Below are positions 55,555-62,973 of a stretch of 64,000 nt of DNA, piece after piece (within the stretch, counting starts at the first letter, position 1; each line of letters starts with the position of its first letter). The notes beneath the pieces are model-generated. The model was given only the letters and a program-made list of their open reading frames with translations, was not told the origin of the DNA and did no database searches. The stretch lies in NCBI RefSeq assembly GCF_004122115.1, contig NZ_SBKP01000006.1:1-64000 (forward strand). The letters are read 5' to 3'. The DNA comes from Sphingobium fluviale (lineage in GTDB: Bacteria; Pseudomonadota; Alphaproteobacteria; Sphingomonadales; Sphingomonadaceae). The position numbers and the translations under genes were made by a program.

Positions 55555-55812
55555 TTAGAACGGCCTGCATATTTCGCAGTCAATCTCAGCGAAACCATGC
55601 GGACAAGGCTGCGGCTTGCTAGAGTGCTCGCCGCAAAAATCGGTTTTCTTAATAACCGGCCATACCGTCATCGTCGGGCAGTGCAGCCCGCCCGTAACGA
55701 CTGGCGCACGCAGTTTGCACGCGAACATAATGTCGCTGAACTCCGCTGTCCCCCGGTCTGGATTGAGGTAAGGCTGCTCTGAGCGCCAACGACATGTTTC
55801 ACAGGTGCCCAT
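55555..55812 (-). CDS. Cys-rich zinc-binding protein, last gene at the prophage edge, 85 aa
   Basis: Seven cysteines in pairs: MGTCETCRWR near the start, then CKLRAP, HCP, FCGEH, and CPHGFAEIDCEICRPF at the end. AGGAGG lies about 9 bases before ATG 55812. It is the first gene transcribed inward from the prophage right end. Role unknown. Confidence 0.65.
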   Translation of the reverse strand: MGTCETCRWRSEQPYLNPDRGTAEFSDIMFACKLRAPVVTGGLHCPTMTVWPVIKKTDFCGEHSSKPQPCPHGFAEIDCEICRPF

Positions 55813-56016
55813 ATCACCCCACCTCCTGCGTATCGGGGCGGGATGCTCCGGGGGTGGGGGAGAGGGTTTTCCAGTTGACACGCGACTCGCAGCTTTCGAC
55901 AGGGCGAGTTTTCCACACGACAGGACGTTTTTTTGCAGAAAAACGTGCCTTCGAATTAATTTGACATTAACCCTCAGCCTCCACAAAAGTGCCGCATATC
56001 TGCGCGGAAGCGGGCT

Positions 56017-57618
56017 GTGCGGAGCGTTTTTGGGGATGGGTCCGTCTTGTTTGCAAACGACGATCTGAGTGGTGCGCAAGGTGGCGTGGCGGCAGCGGCG
56101 CTGACCTTGCCCGCGACTGGCGCGATACGCAGCTTTGGCCGCGCAGTCCCAGCCCCTGCCCGCCCGCAACACTGGCGCGAAAGCCTGAAATACTGGGCCG
56201 AGGAGGTCGATCTCGTCCCCGATCTGGGGCGCGATGTCGGCAGCCTGACCTGGTGGCGCGGCCTTGCCACCTGCGCGGCGCTGTGTTTTGTCACCATCAA
56301 GCTCGCGCCCGATCTCGCGCCGCTGCCCGGCCTTGCCGAAGCGCCGATGACCGCCGCGCGCTATGACGAAATCCGCTCTCAGATGATTACCCCGCTGGCC
56401 TATGGCAGCAACAGCGGACGGCACATGGGGCCGACCGAGCTTGTTTCGCCGCTCGCCAGCACACCTGAACGCCCGATGATCCAGCTCTTCTCCTCCGTGG
56501 GGGAGAGCGGCGGCCTGTCCCGCGCGCTTGCGCGTGCAGGCGTTTCCAGCGCGGATGGCCGCGAGGTGATGCGCACGCTGGGCGGGGAGATCAGCCCCGG
56601 CAGCATCGACCCCGGCACGCGGCTGGACATTACCTTGGGCCGCCGCCCCCACCCCAAGGCCGCGCGCCCGCTCGATGCGCTGTCGTTCCGGGCGCGGCTG
56701 GACCTCGCGGTGGACCTGAAGCGCGAGAATGGCGCGCTCACTTTGCATCGCACGCCGATTGCGGTGGATGACACGCCGCTGCGCATCCGGGGCGTAGTGT
56801 CAGACAGTCTCTATCAGGCGGCGCGCGCGGCGGGGGCCACCCCGGCGACGGCGCAGGCCTATCTGCGCGTGATCGCACAGCAGATTTCGCTGGAGCGGAT
56901 CGGCGCGGGCGACCGCTTCGACATCATCATCGCGCATCGCCGCGCGGCAGACGGCATGGCCGAGCCGGGCGCGCTGCTCTATGGCGGGCTGACGACCGCG
57001 AGCGGCAAAAAGCTCGACATGCTGAAATGGACGCATGAGGGCCGCGAGCAGTGGTTCGAGGCGTCCGGCGTCGGCAAAAAGCGCGATGGCCTGGCCAAGC
57101 CGGTGGAAGCGCGGCGGATCTCGTCCGGTTTTGGCATGCGCTTTCACCCGATCCTCGGCTATTCGCGCATGCATCAGGGCGTCGATTTCGCGGCGCCGAC
57201 CGGCACCCCCATTTATGCGGTGACGGATGGCGTCGTCAGCTATGCGGGGCGGCATGGCGGGCACGGCAATTTCGTGAAGCTTGCCCACAGCGGCGGCATC
57301 GGCACCGGCTATGCGCATATGCACAGCATCGCCGTCTATGCGGGGCAGCGGGTGCGGCGCGGGCAGGTGATCGGCACCGTCGGCTCCACCGGCATCTCCA
57401 CCGGCCCGCATCTGCATTATGAAGTCTATAAAAACGGCCAGACGGTGAACCCGCTGTCGGTGAAATTCCAGCAGCAGTCGCTGCTCGCCGGGCGAGAGCT
57501 GAAGGCGTTTCGCGCGCGGCTGGACACCCTCAAATCGCAGGCGCGCGGGTCTGGCGTGGCGGTGGTGCCCGCCGATACCGTGAAGGCCGCAGAAGACCGC
57601 AAGGTAGCTTCGCGCTAA
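56017..57618 (+). CDS. M23 family cell-wall metallopeptidase, 533 aa
   Basis: A cytoplasmic N-terminus, one membrane span near residues 86-104 (LATCAALCFVTIKLAPDL), then a long stalk and a C-terminal M23 (LytM) domain. Zinc ligands are visible: H386 and D390 (MHQGVDFAAP) and H465/H467 (GPHLHYE). It cuts peptidoglycan cross-links in the periplasm, usually for division or remodelling. GTG at 56017 has GGAAG upstream; TTG further in is possible. It is the first chromosomal gene after the prophage. Confidence 0.9.
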   Translation: MRSVFGDGSVLFANDDLSGAQGGVAAAALTLPATGAIRSFGRAVPAPARPQHWRESLKYWAEEVDLVPDLGRDVGSLTWWRGLATCAALCFVTIKLAPDLAPLPGLAEAPMTAARYDEIRSQMITPLAYGSNSGRHMGPTELVSPLASTPERPMIQLFSSVGESGGLSRALARAGVSSADGREVMRTLGGEISPGSIDPGTRLDITLGRRPHPKAARPLDALSFRARLDLAVDLKRENGALTLHRTPIAVDDTPLRIRGVVSDSLYQAARAAGATPATAQAYLRVIAQQISLERIGAGDRFDIIIAHRRAADGMAEPGALLYGGLTTASGKKLDMLKWTHEGREQWFEASGVGKKRDGLAKPVEARRISSGFGMRFHPILGYSRMHQGVDFAAPTGTPIYAVTDGVVSYAGRHGGHGNFVKLAHSGGIGTGYAHMHSIAVYAGQRVRRGQVIGTVGSTGISTGPHLHYEVYKNGQTVNPLSVKFQQQSLLAGRELKAFRARLDTLKSQARGSGVAVVPADTVKAAEDRKVASR

Positions 57619-57658
57619 GCCGCTTGCCGCGCGTTGACGTGCAGCCTAAAAGCCGGGC

Positions 57659-58657
57659 ATGACTTTACCTTCCGCCCCCTACCCCGCACTGCGCCTGCGC
57701 CGCACCCGCGCCCATGCGTGGAGCCGCGCGATGTTCGCCGAGAACCGCCTCCACCCGTCTGACCTCATCTGGCCGCTGTTCGTGACCGAGGGTAGCGGCG
57801 TGGAGGAACCGATTTCCTCGCTACCCGGCGTGTCGCGCTGGTCGGTGGACCTGATTGTGGCGCGGGCGAAAGAGGCAGCGCAGGCGGGTATCCCCTGCAT
57901 CGCCCTCTTTCCCAACACGCAGGCGGAGCGCCGCTCTGACGACGGCAAGGAAGCGCTTAACCCGGATAACCTGATGTGCCGCGCCATCCGCGCGATCAAG
58001 GATTCTGTGCCGGAGATCGGCGTGCTCACCGATGTCGCGCTCGATCCCTATACCGCGCACGGGCAGGACGGGCTGGTAGACGATCAGGGCCGCATTGTGA
58101 ATGATGCTACGATCGAAGTGCTGATCGGCCAGTCGCTCAATCAGGCGGCGGCAGGGGCGGACATTATCGCGCCGTCTGACATGATGGACGGGCGCGTCGG
58201 CCTCATCCGCGCGGCGCTGGAGGAAAACGGCCATCAGGACATACAGATCATGGCCTATGCCGCCAAATATGCGTCCGCTTTCTATGGCCCGTTCCGTGAT
58301 GCTGTCGGCTCTCGCGGGTTGCTGAAGGGCGACAAGAAGACCTATCAGATGGACCCCGCCAATTCGCAAGAGGCGCTACGCGAGGTGGCGCTCGATATTG
58401 CCGAGGGGGCGGACAGCGTGATGGTGAAGCCGGGCCTCCCCTATCTCGACATTGTGCGCGCCGTGAAAGAACGGTTCGCGGTGCCGGTGTTCGCCTATCA
58501 GGTGAGCGGCGAATATGCGATGATCGAGGCGGCCGCAGCGGCAGGCGCGGGCGACCGCGATGCGCTGGTGCTGGAGACATTGCTGGCGTTCAAACGCGCG
58601 GGCTGCACAGGCGTGCTGACCTATCACGCGCTGCATGCGGCGCGGCTGCTGGGATAA
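57659..58657 (+). CDS. hemB: Delta-aminolevulinic acid dehydratase (porphobilinogen synthase)
   Basis: Joins two 5-aminolevulinate molecules to porphobilinogen in heme synthesis. Catalytic lysines are K203 (MAYAAKYASAFYGPF) and K257 (VMVKPGLPYLD). The metal-site region TDVALDPYTAHGQDG (124-138) has Asp where zinc enzymes have Cys, so it is of the magnesium-dependent type. Length 332 aa is normal. It follows the M23 gene by 40 bases. Confidence 0.97.
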   Translation: MTLPSAPYPALRLRRTRAHAWSRAMFAENRLHPSDLIWPLFVTEGSGVEEPISSLPGVSRWSVDLIVARAKEAAQAGIPCIALFPNTQAERRSDDGKEALNPDNLMCRAIRAIKDSVPEIGVLTDVALDPYTAHGQDGLVDDQGRIVNDATIEVLIGQSLNQAAAGADIIAPSDMMDGRVGLIRAALEENGHQDIQIMAYAAKYASAFYGPFRDAVGSRGLLKGDKKTYQMDPANSQEALREVALDIAEGADSVMVKPGLPYLDIVRAVKERFAVPVFAYQVSGEYAMIEAAAAAGAGDRDALVLETLLAFKRAGCTGVLTYHALHAARLLG

Positions 58658-58660
58658 GCC

Positions 58661-59203
58661 TCAAGGCTGCCTGAGCGCCGCTTTCAGATCGTCGATCCGG
58701 TCGTTCTGCCCATCGACCGCGGCGAGCGCGCTTGTCCGCGCCGCCAGTATTTCGGCAAGCCCGCCCTGCGCTGTGCCATCAGCCATCGCCTTCATCCGGT
58801 TGGCATAGAGCGTATCAAGGCTGGCGAGCGCAAACACGCTGTCATAGCGCGCCTCTTCGAGCCGGGCGAGCTCTACCTGCGCTGATACCCAGGCCTCGCT
58901 TGATACTGCCGCGCCAGAAGCCCCGCGAATCCCCGGCCCCACCTGCGCATAGAGCGCATCGAACGCACCCTTGCCCTTGTCTGCCTGTGCTGCCAGCACA
59001 GCCAGCTCCCTCGCCAGCGCAGGATCAGCCGGGCGGGCCTCACCCTGCTCTGGCTGTGCGGCCGGATCGGGCGGCACCTCACCGCCTACCCGCGCGGTTT
59101 CTGCCGGGCGGCGGGCAAGCGAGGGATAACTGCGTCCGTCCTGCCCCATGCTGGCGCAGGCGGAGAGGAGCAGAGTAGCTATGGCAAGTAGGCGTCTGTG
59201 CAT
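58661..59203 (-). CDS. Putative lipoprotein, 180 aa
   Basis: Lipobox LLSAC in the first 16 residues (MHRRLLAIATLLLSACASMG). The mature part is Ala/Glu-rich and helical (VSSEAWVSAQVELARLEEAR). AGGGG before ATG 59203. Convergent with hemB, 3 bases apart. Role unknown; it resembles envelope lipoproteins conserved in sphingomonads. Confidence 0.75.
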   Translation of the reverse strand: MHRRLLAIATLLLSACASMGQDGRSYPSLARRPAETARVGGEVPPDPAAQPEQGEARPADPALARELAVLAAQADKGKGAFDALYAQVGPGIRGASGAAVSSEAWVSAQVELARLEEARYDSVFALASLDTLYANRMKAMADGTAQGGLAEILAARTSALAAVDGQNDRIDDLKAALRQP

Positions 59204-59279
59204 GGTCCCCTGCCATGTAGGGCGCTGCGGCGGGCTGTGCAACTCCGGCTTTGCATTGTCAGTGCTCGGCAAAGCCCCT

Positions 59280-60230
59280 ATGCGGACCCTCATGCTGACG
59301 ACGCTCGCCACCATTGCTCCGGTGTTCCTGATGATCGCGACAGGTTATGGCGCGCGCAGGCTTGGCATCATGCCGGAAGGGTCCGGGGCGCTGCTCACCC
59401 GCTTCGTAACCTGGATCGCGCTTCCCGTGCTGATGTTCCATATCGCCGCCACTACCGACTGGCGCTCTGTGTGGGATGCGGATTTCGTGGTGGCCTCTCT
59501 GCTGGGCAGCGTGGCGCTGTATGCCATGGGCATGGGGATCGGGCGGCTGCGCGGCCTTCCCTTGTCGGACATGGCGGTCGATGGCCTCAATGCCAGCTAT
59601 TCCAATACCGCCTATCTGGGTCTGCCACTGTTCCTGCTCGCCATCGGACCCATCAGCGCGCCCTATGTCATCATCGCCGCAACTGTGACGCTGATGACAT
59701 TGTTTGCGCTGGCCGTAGCGACAATCGAGCTGGGTCATCATCGTGCCCAGGGGTTGTGGCATGCCTTGGCCAAGGCGGGCCTTGGCGTCCTCAAGAATCC
59801 AATCGTCGCCGTCTCGCTCGCGGGTGTGGCTTGGTGGGTAACAGGCTGGACGCTGCCCAGCGTGGCCGAGCGCTTCACCCATCTTCTGGGCGGAGCAGCC
59901 AGCCCGGCGGCGCTGGTCGCCATCGGCCTGTTTCTGGCCGAGCGCCCGCTGGCCGAAGCGATCAACAACCGTTTTGTGCTGGCGCTGGCGGCGGCAAAGC
60001 TGGTGGCTCACCCGCTGGTCACGGTGCTGATCGCCTATGGCGTGCTGGGCATGCGCGGCCTGCCCGCCTTCATCGTAGTGGCGATCGCGGCGCTGCCCAT
60101 TGGCACCGGGCCTTTCATGGTAGCGGGCTTTTACGCGCGGGACGGCAAGGTGACATCAGGCGCGATCCTCGTCACCACGCTGCTTTCGGTGCTTACGCTT
60201 TCGGCGCTGCTGGCGTTTTTGCCGCGTTAA
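59280..60230 (+). CDS. AEC-family permease (auxin efflux carrier fold), 316 aa
   Basis: About ten membrane spans with the AEC pattern: early APVFLMIATGYGARRLGIMP, NASYSNTAYLGLPLFLLAIG in span 4 and PIGTGPFMVAGFYARDGKVT near the end. Likely exports or imports small organic acids or similar. The start is chosen at 59280 (MRTLMLTT), with a second Met four codons in. Substrate unknown. Confidence 0.85.
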   Translation: MRTLMLTTLATIAPVFLMIATGYGARRLGIMPEGSGALLTRFVTWIALPVLMFHIAATTDWRSVWDADFVVASLLGSVALYAMGMGIGRLRGLPLSDMAVDGLNASYSNTAYLGLPLFLLAIGPISAPYVIIAATVTLMTLFALAVATIELGHHRAQGLWHALAKAGLGVLKNPIVAVSLAGVAWWVTGWTLPSVAERFTHLLGGAASPAALVAIGLFLAERPLAEAINNRFVLALAAAKLVAHPLVTVLIAYGVLGMRGLPAFIVVAIAALPIGTGPFMVAGFYARDGKVTSGAILVTTLLSVLTLSALLAFLPR

Positions 60231-60246
60231 ACCACCCCGAATCCGG

Positions 60247-60275
60247 TTGACAGTGCAGCCCCTATCCACTAACGG
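60247..60275 (+). promoter_or_regulatory. Promoter for rplU-rpmA
   Basis: TTGACA at 60247-60252 and TAACGG at 60270-60275 spaced 17 bases, 78 bases before the rplU start. TTGACA with a degenerate -10 is normal for sigma-70 promoters in this group. Confidence 0.6.
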
Positions 60276-60352
60276 GCCACATTCCGCGCAGGGTCATGGG
60301 GCACTGCACCCTTGGTCTTGTGCCAAGCATTTTTGGATGAAGAGATAAAGCC

Positions 60353-60718
60353 ATGTTCGCTGTAGTGCGCACGGGCGGCAAGCAATATCGCGTAGCCGCC
60401 GGAGACAAGATCGTCGTCGAGAAGCTGGCCGGAGCGGCCGGCGACACCGTAACGCTGGACGATGTCCTGCTCGCGGGTGAAGGCGCGGACCTCAAGGACA
60501 CCAAGGGGCTGACCGTCTCCGCAGAGATCATCGCGCAGGCGAAGGCCGACAAGGTCATCGTCTTCAAGAAGCGCCGCCGCCACAATTATCGCCGCAAGAA
60601 CGGCCACCGCCAGAACCACACGATCCTGCGGATCGTCGCGATCGGCGGAGACAAGCCGAAAAAGGCCGCCACCAAAAAGGCAGAGGCCGCTGAAGCCGCT
60701 CCGGCCGCCGAAGCCTGA
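60353..60718 (+). CDS. rplU: Ribosomal protein bL21
   Basis: [20 protein letters not shown] is the invariant start of L21, and [19 protein letters not shown] its rRNA-binding part. 121 aa; the C-terminal 20 residues are an Ala/Lys-rich extension typical of alphaproteobacteria. Encoded directly before rpmA as in most bacteria. Confidence 0.98.
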   Translation: MFAVVRTGGKQYRVAAGDKIVVEKLAGAAGDTVTLDDVLLAGEGADLKDTKGLTVSAEIIAQAKADKVIVFKKRRRHNYRRKNGHRQNHTILRIVAIGGDKPKKAATKKAEAAEAAPAAEA

Positions 60719-60749
60719 GCGCAGAAGAATATTCAAGGAGTCTTGAGAG

Positions 60750-61019
60750 ATGGCACATAAGAAAGCTGGCGGATCGTCGCGCAACGGCCGCGATTCAGAA
60801 TCCAAACGCCTTGGCGTGAAGAAGTTCGGCGGTCAGCACGTGATCGGCGGCAACATCATCATCCGCCAGCGCGGCACCCGCGTCTATCCCGGCCGCAATG
60901 TCGGCATGGGCAAGGACCATACATTGTTCGCGCTGGGCGAAGGCCGCGTGGTGTTCCACGATGGCAAGCTGGGCCGCAAATATGTGTCCGTAGACGCGAT
61001 GGCGGAAGCCGCCGAATAA
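60750..61019 (+). CDS. rpmA: Ribosomal protein bL27
   Basis: [20 protein letters not shown] is diagnostic for L27, whose N-terminus reaches the peptidyl-transferase centre. 89 aa, normal length. AAGGAG precedes the ATG. The rplU-rpmA unit ends at the terminator near 61110. Confidence 0.98.
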   Translation: MAHKKAGGSSRNGRDSESKRLGVKKFGGQHVIGGNIIIRQRGTRVYPGRNVGMGKDHTLFALGEGRVVFHDGKLGRKYVSVDAMAEAAE

Positions 61020-61090
61020 CAGGACGATCTTTCGCCGGATCGTCCGCATGGGACGCCCCGGAACGAGGATCGCTTTTAACCAAGCGAATC

Positions 61091-61129
61091 AAAAACGGGG
61101 CGCTCCGCAAGAGCTTGCCCCGTTTTTTG
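61091..61129 (+). terminator. Strong terminator of rplU-rpmA
   Basis: Stem AAAACGGGGC / GCCCCGTTTT (10 bp) with a 15-base loop, running into a six-T tract. A second 8-bp hairpin without T-tract (GGACGATC/GATCGTCC) lies just before it at 61022-61045. The rest of the 245-base gap holds nothing else recognisable. Confidence 0.9.
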
Positions 61130-61264
61130 TTGTCTGGATCGCCCGGAACATCGCTTTGTCCCGCGCGTTGCACAACCGGGAACATAAGGGGCTGTAATCT
61201 CCTATAATGTCGTCAAGCTGTCACCATATTAAGCGATGATAGCATTGCACGAGAGGACCGAATA

Positions 61265-61837
61265 ATGTTTGCCAGAACAGCGCGTTTGCTGCTGCGTCCA
61301 GGCTGGGTGGAGGACGCCCCCGCACTGGCTGCGGCTATTGCAGACCCCGCCATCGTCCACAACCTCACGCGGGCGCCGTGGCCCTATACCGAGGATGACG
61401 CGCGCGCATACCTTACCGCGCCCCGCGCGGACGCGCTGCCCGATTTCCTGATCGTGAAGCGCACACGCGGCGCACCGCAGCTCATCGGCGGTTGTGGCAT
61501 CAGCCTGCGCGACGATGGCACGCCTGAGCTGGGCTACTGGATCGCGCGGCGCTATTGGGGGCTGGGCTTTGCCACCGAGGCCGCCAGCGCCGTGATGCAG
61601 ATTGCGCGCAGCACAGGGCTGGGCCGCATCCACGCGAGTCATTTTCTCGATAATCCGGCGTCCGCTGGGGTGCTGCGCAAGCTGGGCTTCCGCCCGACTG
61701 GCCGGATCGAAAAACGCCACAGCGCCGCGCGCGGCGAGGCGGCGGAGTGCGCGCTGTTCGAGGATGCAGACATGCGCCTCCATCGGCCGGACCCGTCGCT
61801 GGAACTGTATCGGGATCGCGCGCCGATCGCGGCATAA
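61265..61837 (+). CDS. GNAT N-acetyltransferase, RimJ-like, 190 aa
   Basis: Acetyl-CoA binding fold: LGYWIARRYWGLGFATEAAS (motif A with the RxxGxG/A-type loop) and HFLDNPASAGVLRKLGFRPTG (motif B). The opening FARTARLLLRPGWVEDAPAL is typical of RimJ/RimL-type enzymes that acetylate protein or small-molecule amines. It lies between rpmA and obgE, as in many sphingomonads. Substrate unknown. Confidence 0.9.
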   Translation: MFARTARLLLRPGWVEDAPALAAAIADPAIVHNLTRAPWPYTEDDARAYLTAPRADALPDFLIVKRTRGAPQLIGGCGISLRDDGTPELGYWIARRYWGLGFATEAASAVMQIARSTGLGRIHASHFLDNPASAGVLRKLGFRPTGRIEKRHSAARGEAAECALFEDADMRLHRPDPSLELYRDRAPIAA

Positions 61838-61896
61838 TCCGCTTGCCCCGCATCAGTGCTGGATAAACATGGGATAGCGCTATAAACGCGCTTCCC

Positions 61897-62973
61897 ATGC
61901 ACTTTCTCGATCAAGCAAAGATATTCATCAAGTCCGGCGCGGGCGGCCCTGGTTCCGTCAGCTTCCGGCGTGAGAAATATGTCGAATATGGCGGGCCGGA
62001 CGGCGGCAACGGCGGCAAGGGTGGCGACATCATCTTTGAGGCGGTTGCGGGGCTGAACACCCTGATAGACTTTCGCTATACCCAGCATTTCAAGGCGCAG
62101 CGCGGCACACCCGGCGCTGGCAAGAACCGCACCGGCGCGGGCGGCGACGATCTCGTCATCAAGGTGCCGGTGGGCACGCAGGTCATCTCGGAGCCGGACG
62201 AAGAAGGCTATAGCGAGGTTCTGGCGGATTTCACCAAAGTCGGGCAGCGGCAGGTGTTCCTGCGCGGCGGCGATGGCGGGCGCGGCAACCTGAGCTACAA
62301 GACCAGCACCAACCGCGCCCCCCGGCAACATGGCACCGGCTGGCCCGGCGAGGAAATGTGGGTCTGGCTGCGCCTGAAGCTGCTGGCAGACGTGGGCCTA
62401 GTCGGCTTGCCCAATGCGGGTAAATCGACCTTCATCAATCAGGTGACGAACGCCAAGGCCAAGGTCGGCGCCTATCCCTTCACCACCACCAAGCCCCAGC
62501 TCGGCGTCGTCTCTCACCGCGACCGGGAATTCGTGATCGCCGATATCCCCGGCCTGATCGAGGGCGCGTCCGAAGGCGTCGGCATCGGCGACCGCTTCTT
62601 AGGACATATCGAGCGGTGCCGTGTGCTCATCCACCTCATTGATGCGACGCAGGATGACCCCATCGCCGCCTGGGAGATCGTGCAAAACGAGCTGGAGGCC
62701 TATGGCGAAGGCCTGGAAGACAAGCCCCAGCTCATCGCGCTCAACAAAGGCGATCTGATCGGCCCTGAGCTGATGGAAGATGTGGCGGGGCAGCTCAGGG
62801 ATGCGGGGGCGGAGGGCGTATTCCTCATCTCCGGCGCGACCGGAGAGGGCGTGCCCGCCCTGCTCGATGCCGTGCTGCCGATGCTGGATGACGATAGCGC
62901 CGCGCTCGCTGCACTGGCCGACGCGCCAGAGGAACCGGAGGGAGAGGAGGGCAAGCCTTGGTCACCGCTCTGA
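61897..62973 (+). CDS. obgE: Obg/CgtA GTPase
   Basis: N-terminal Obg fold with glycine-rich GGPDGGNGGKGGD, then a GTPase with G1 GLPNAGKST, G3 DIPGLIEGA and G4 NKGD. Obg binds the 50S subunit and links ribosome assembly with growth control. 358 aa without the C-terminal OCT domain, as in many bacteria. The end overlaps proB by 16 bases. Confidence 0.97.
   Translation: MHFLDQAKIFIKSGAGGPGSVSFRREKYVEYGGPDGGNGGKGGDIIFEAVAGLNTLIDFRYTQHFKAQRGTPGAGKNRTGAGGDDLVIKVPVGTQVISEPDEEGYSEVLADFTKVGQRQVFLRGGDGGRGNLSYKTSTNRAPRQHGTGWPGEEMWVWLRLKLLADVGLVGLPNAGKSTFINQVTNAKAKVGAYPFTTTKPQLGVVSHRDREFVIADIPGLIEGASEGVGIGDRFLGHIERCRVLIHLIDATQDDPIAAWEIVQNELEAYGEGLEDKPQLIALNKGDLIGPELMEDVAGQLRDAGAEGVFLISGATGEGVPALLDAVLPMLDDDSAALAALADAPEEPEGEEGKPWSPL

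Larger units (their letters stand above)
1..55900. mobile_element. Lambda-like siphovirus prophage, left end outside window
   Basis: Continuous phage gene content runs from the window start to 55812: RecE/RecT recombination, CI/Cro immunity, replication, GpA-type terminase, lambda-type head genes, a long tape measure, lysis genes and accessory genes. Chromosomal housekeeping genes follow from 56017. No integrase or left attachment site is visible, so the element extends left. The right attachment site must fall in 55813-56016, but it cannot be placed without the left copy. All modules look intact, so the prophage may be inducible (inference). Confidence 0.93.

Noticed and set aside
55920-55950. 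ACGTTTTT...AAAAACGT as the attachment core
   Set aside because: It is an attractive position, but without the left end no duplicated core can be shown, so it is not called as an att site.
55555-56748. Long leftward frame from the Cys-rich gene into the M23 peptidase
   Set aside because: Only the last 85 codons have a ribosome site and protein-like composition. The rest is antisense to the peptidase gene.
59198-60250. A second 350-codon frame over the AEC permease
   Set aside because: It lies on the same strand in a shifted frame and is His/Arg/Gly-rich without membrane spans. The permease frame has clear family motifs.
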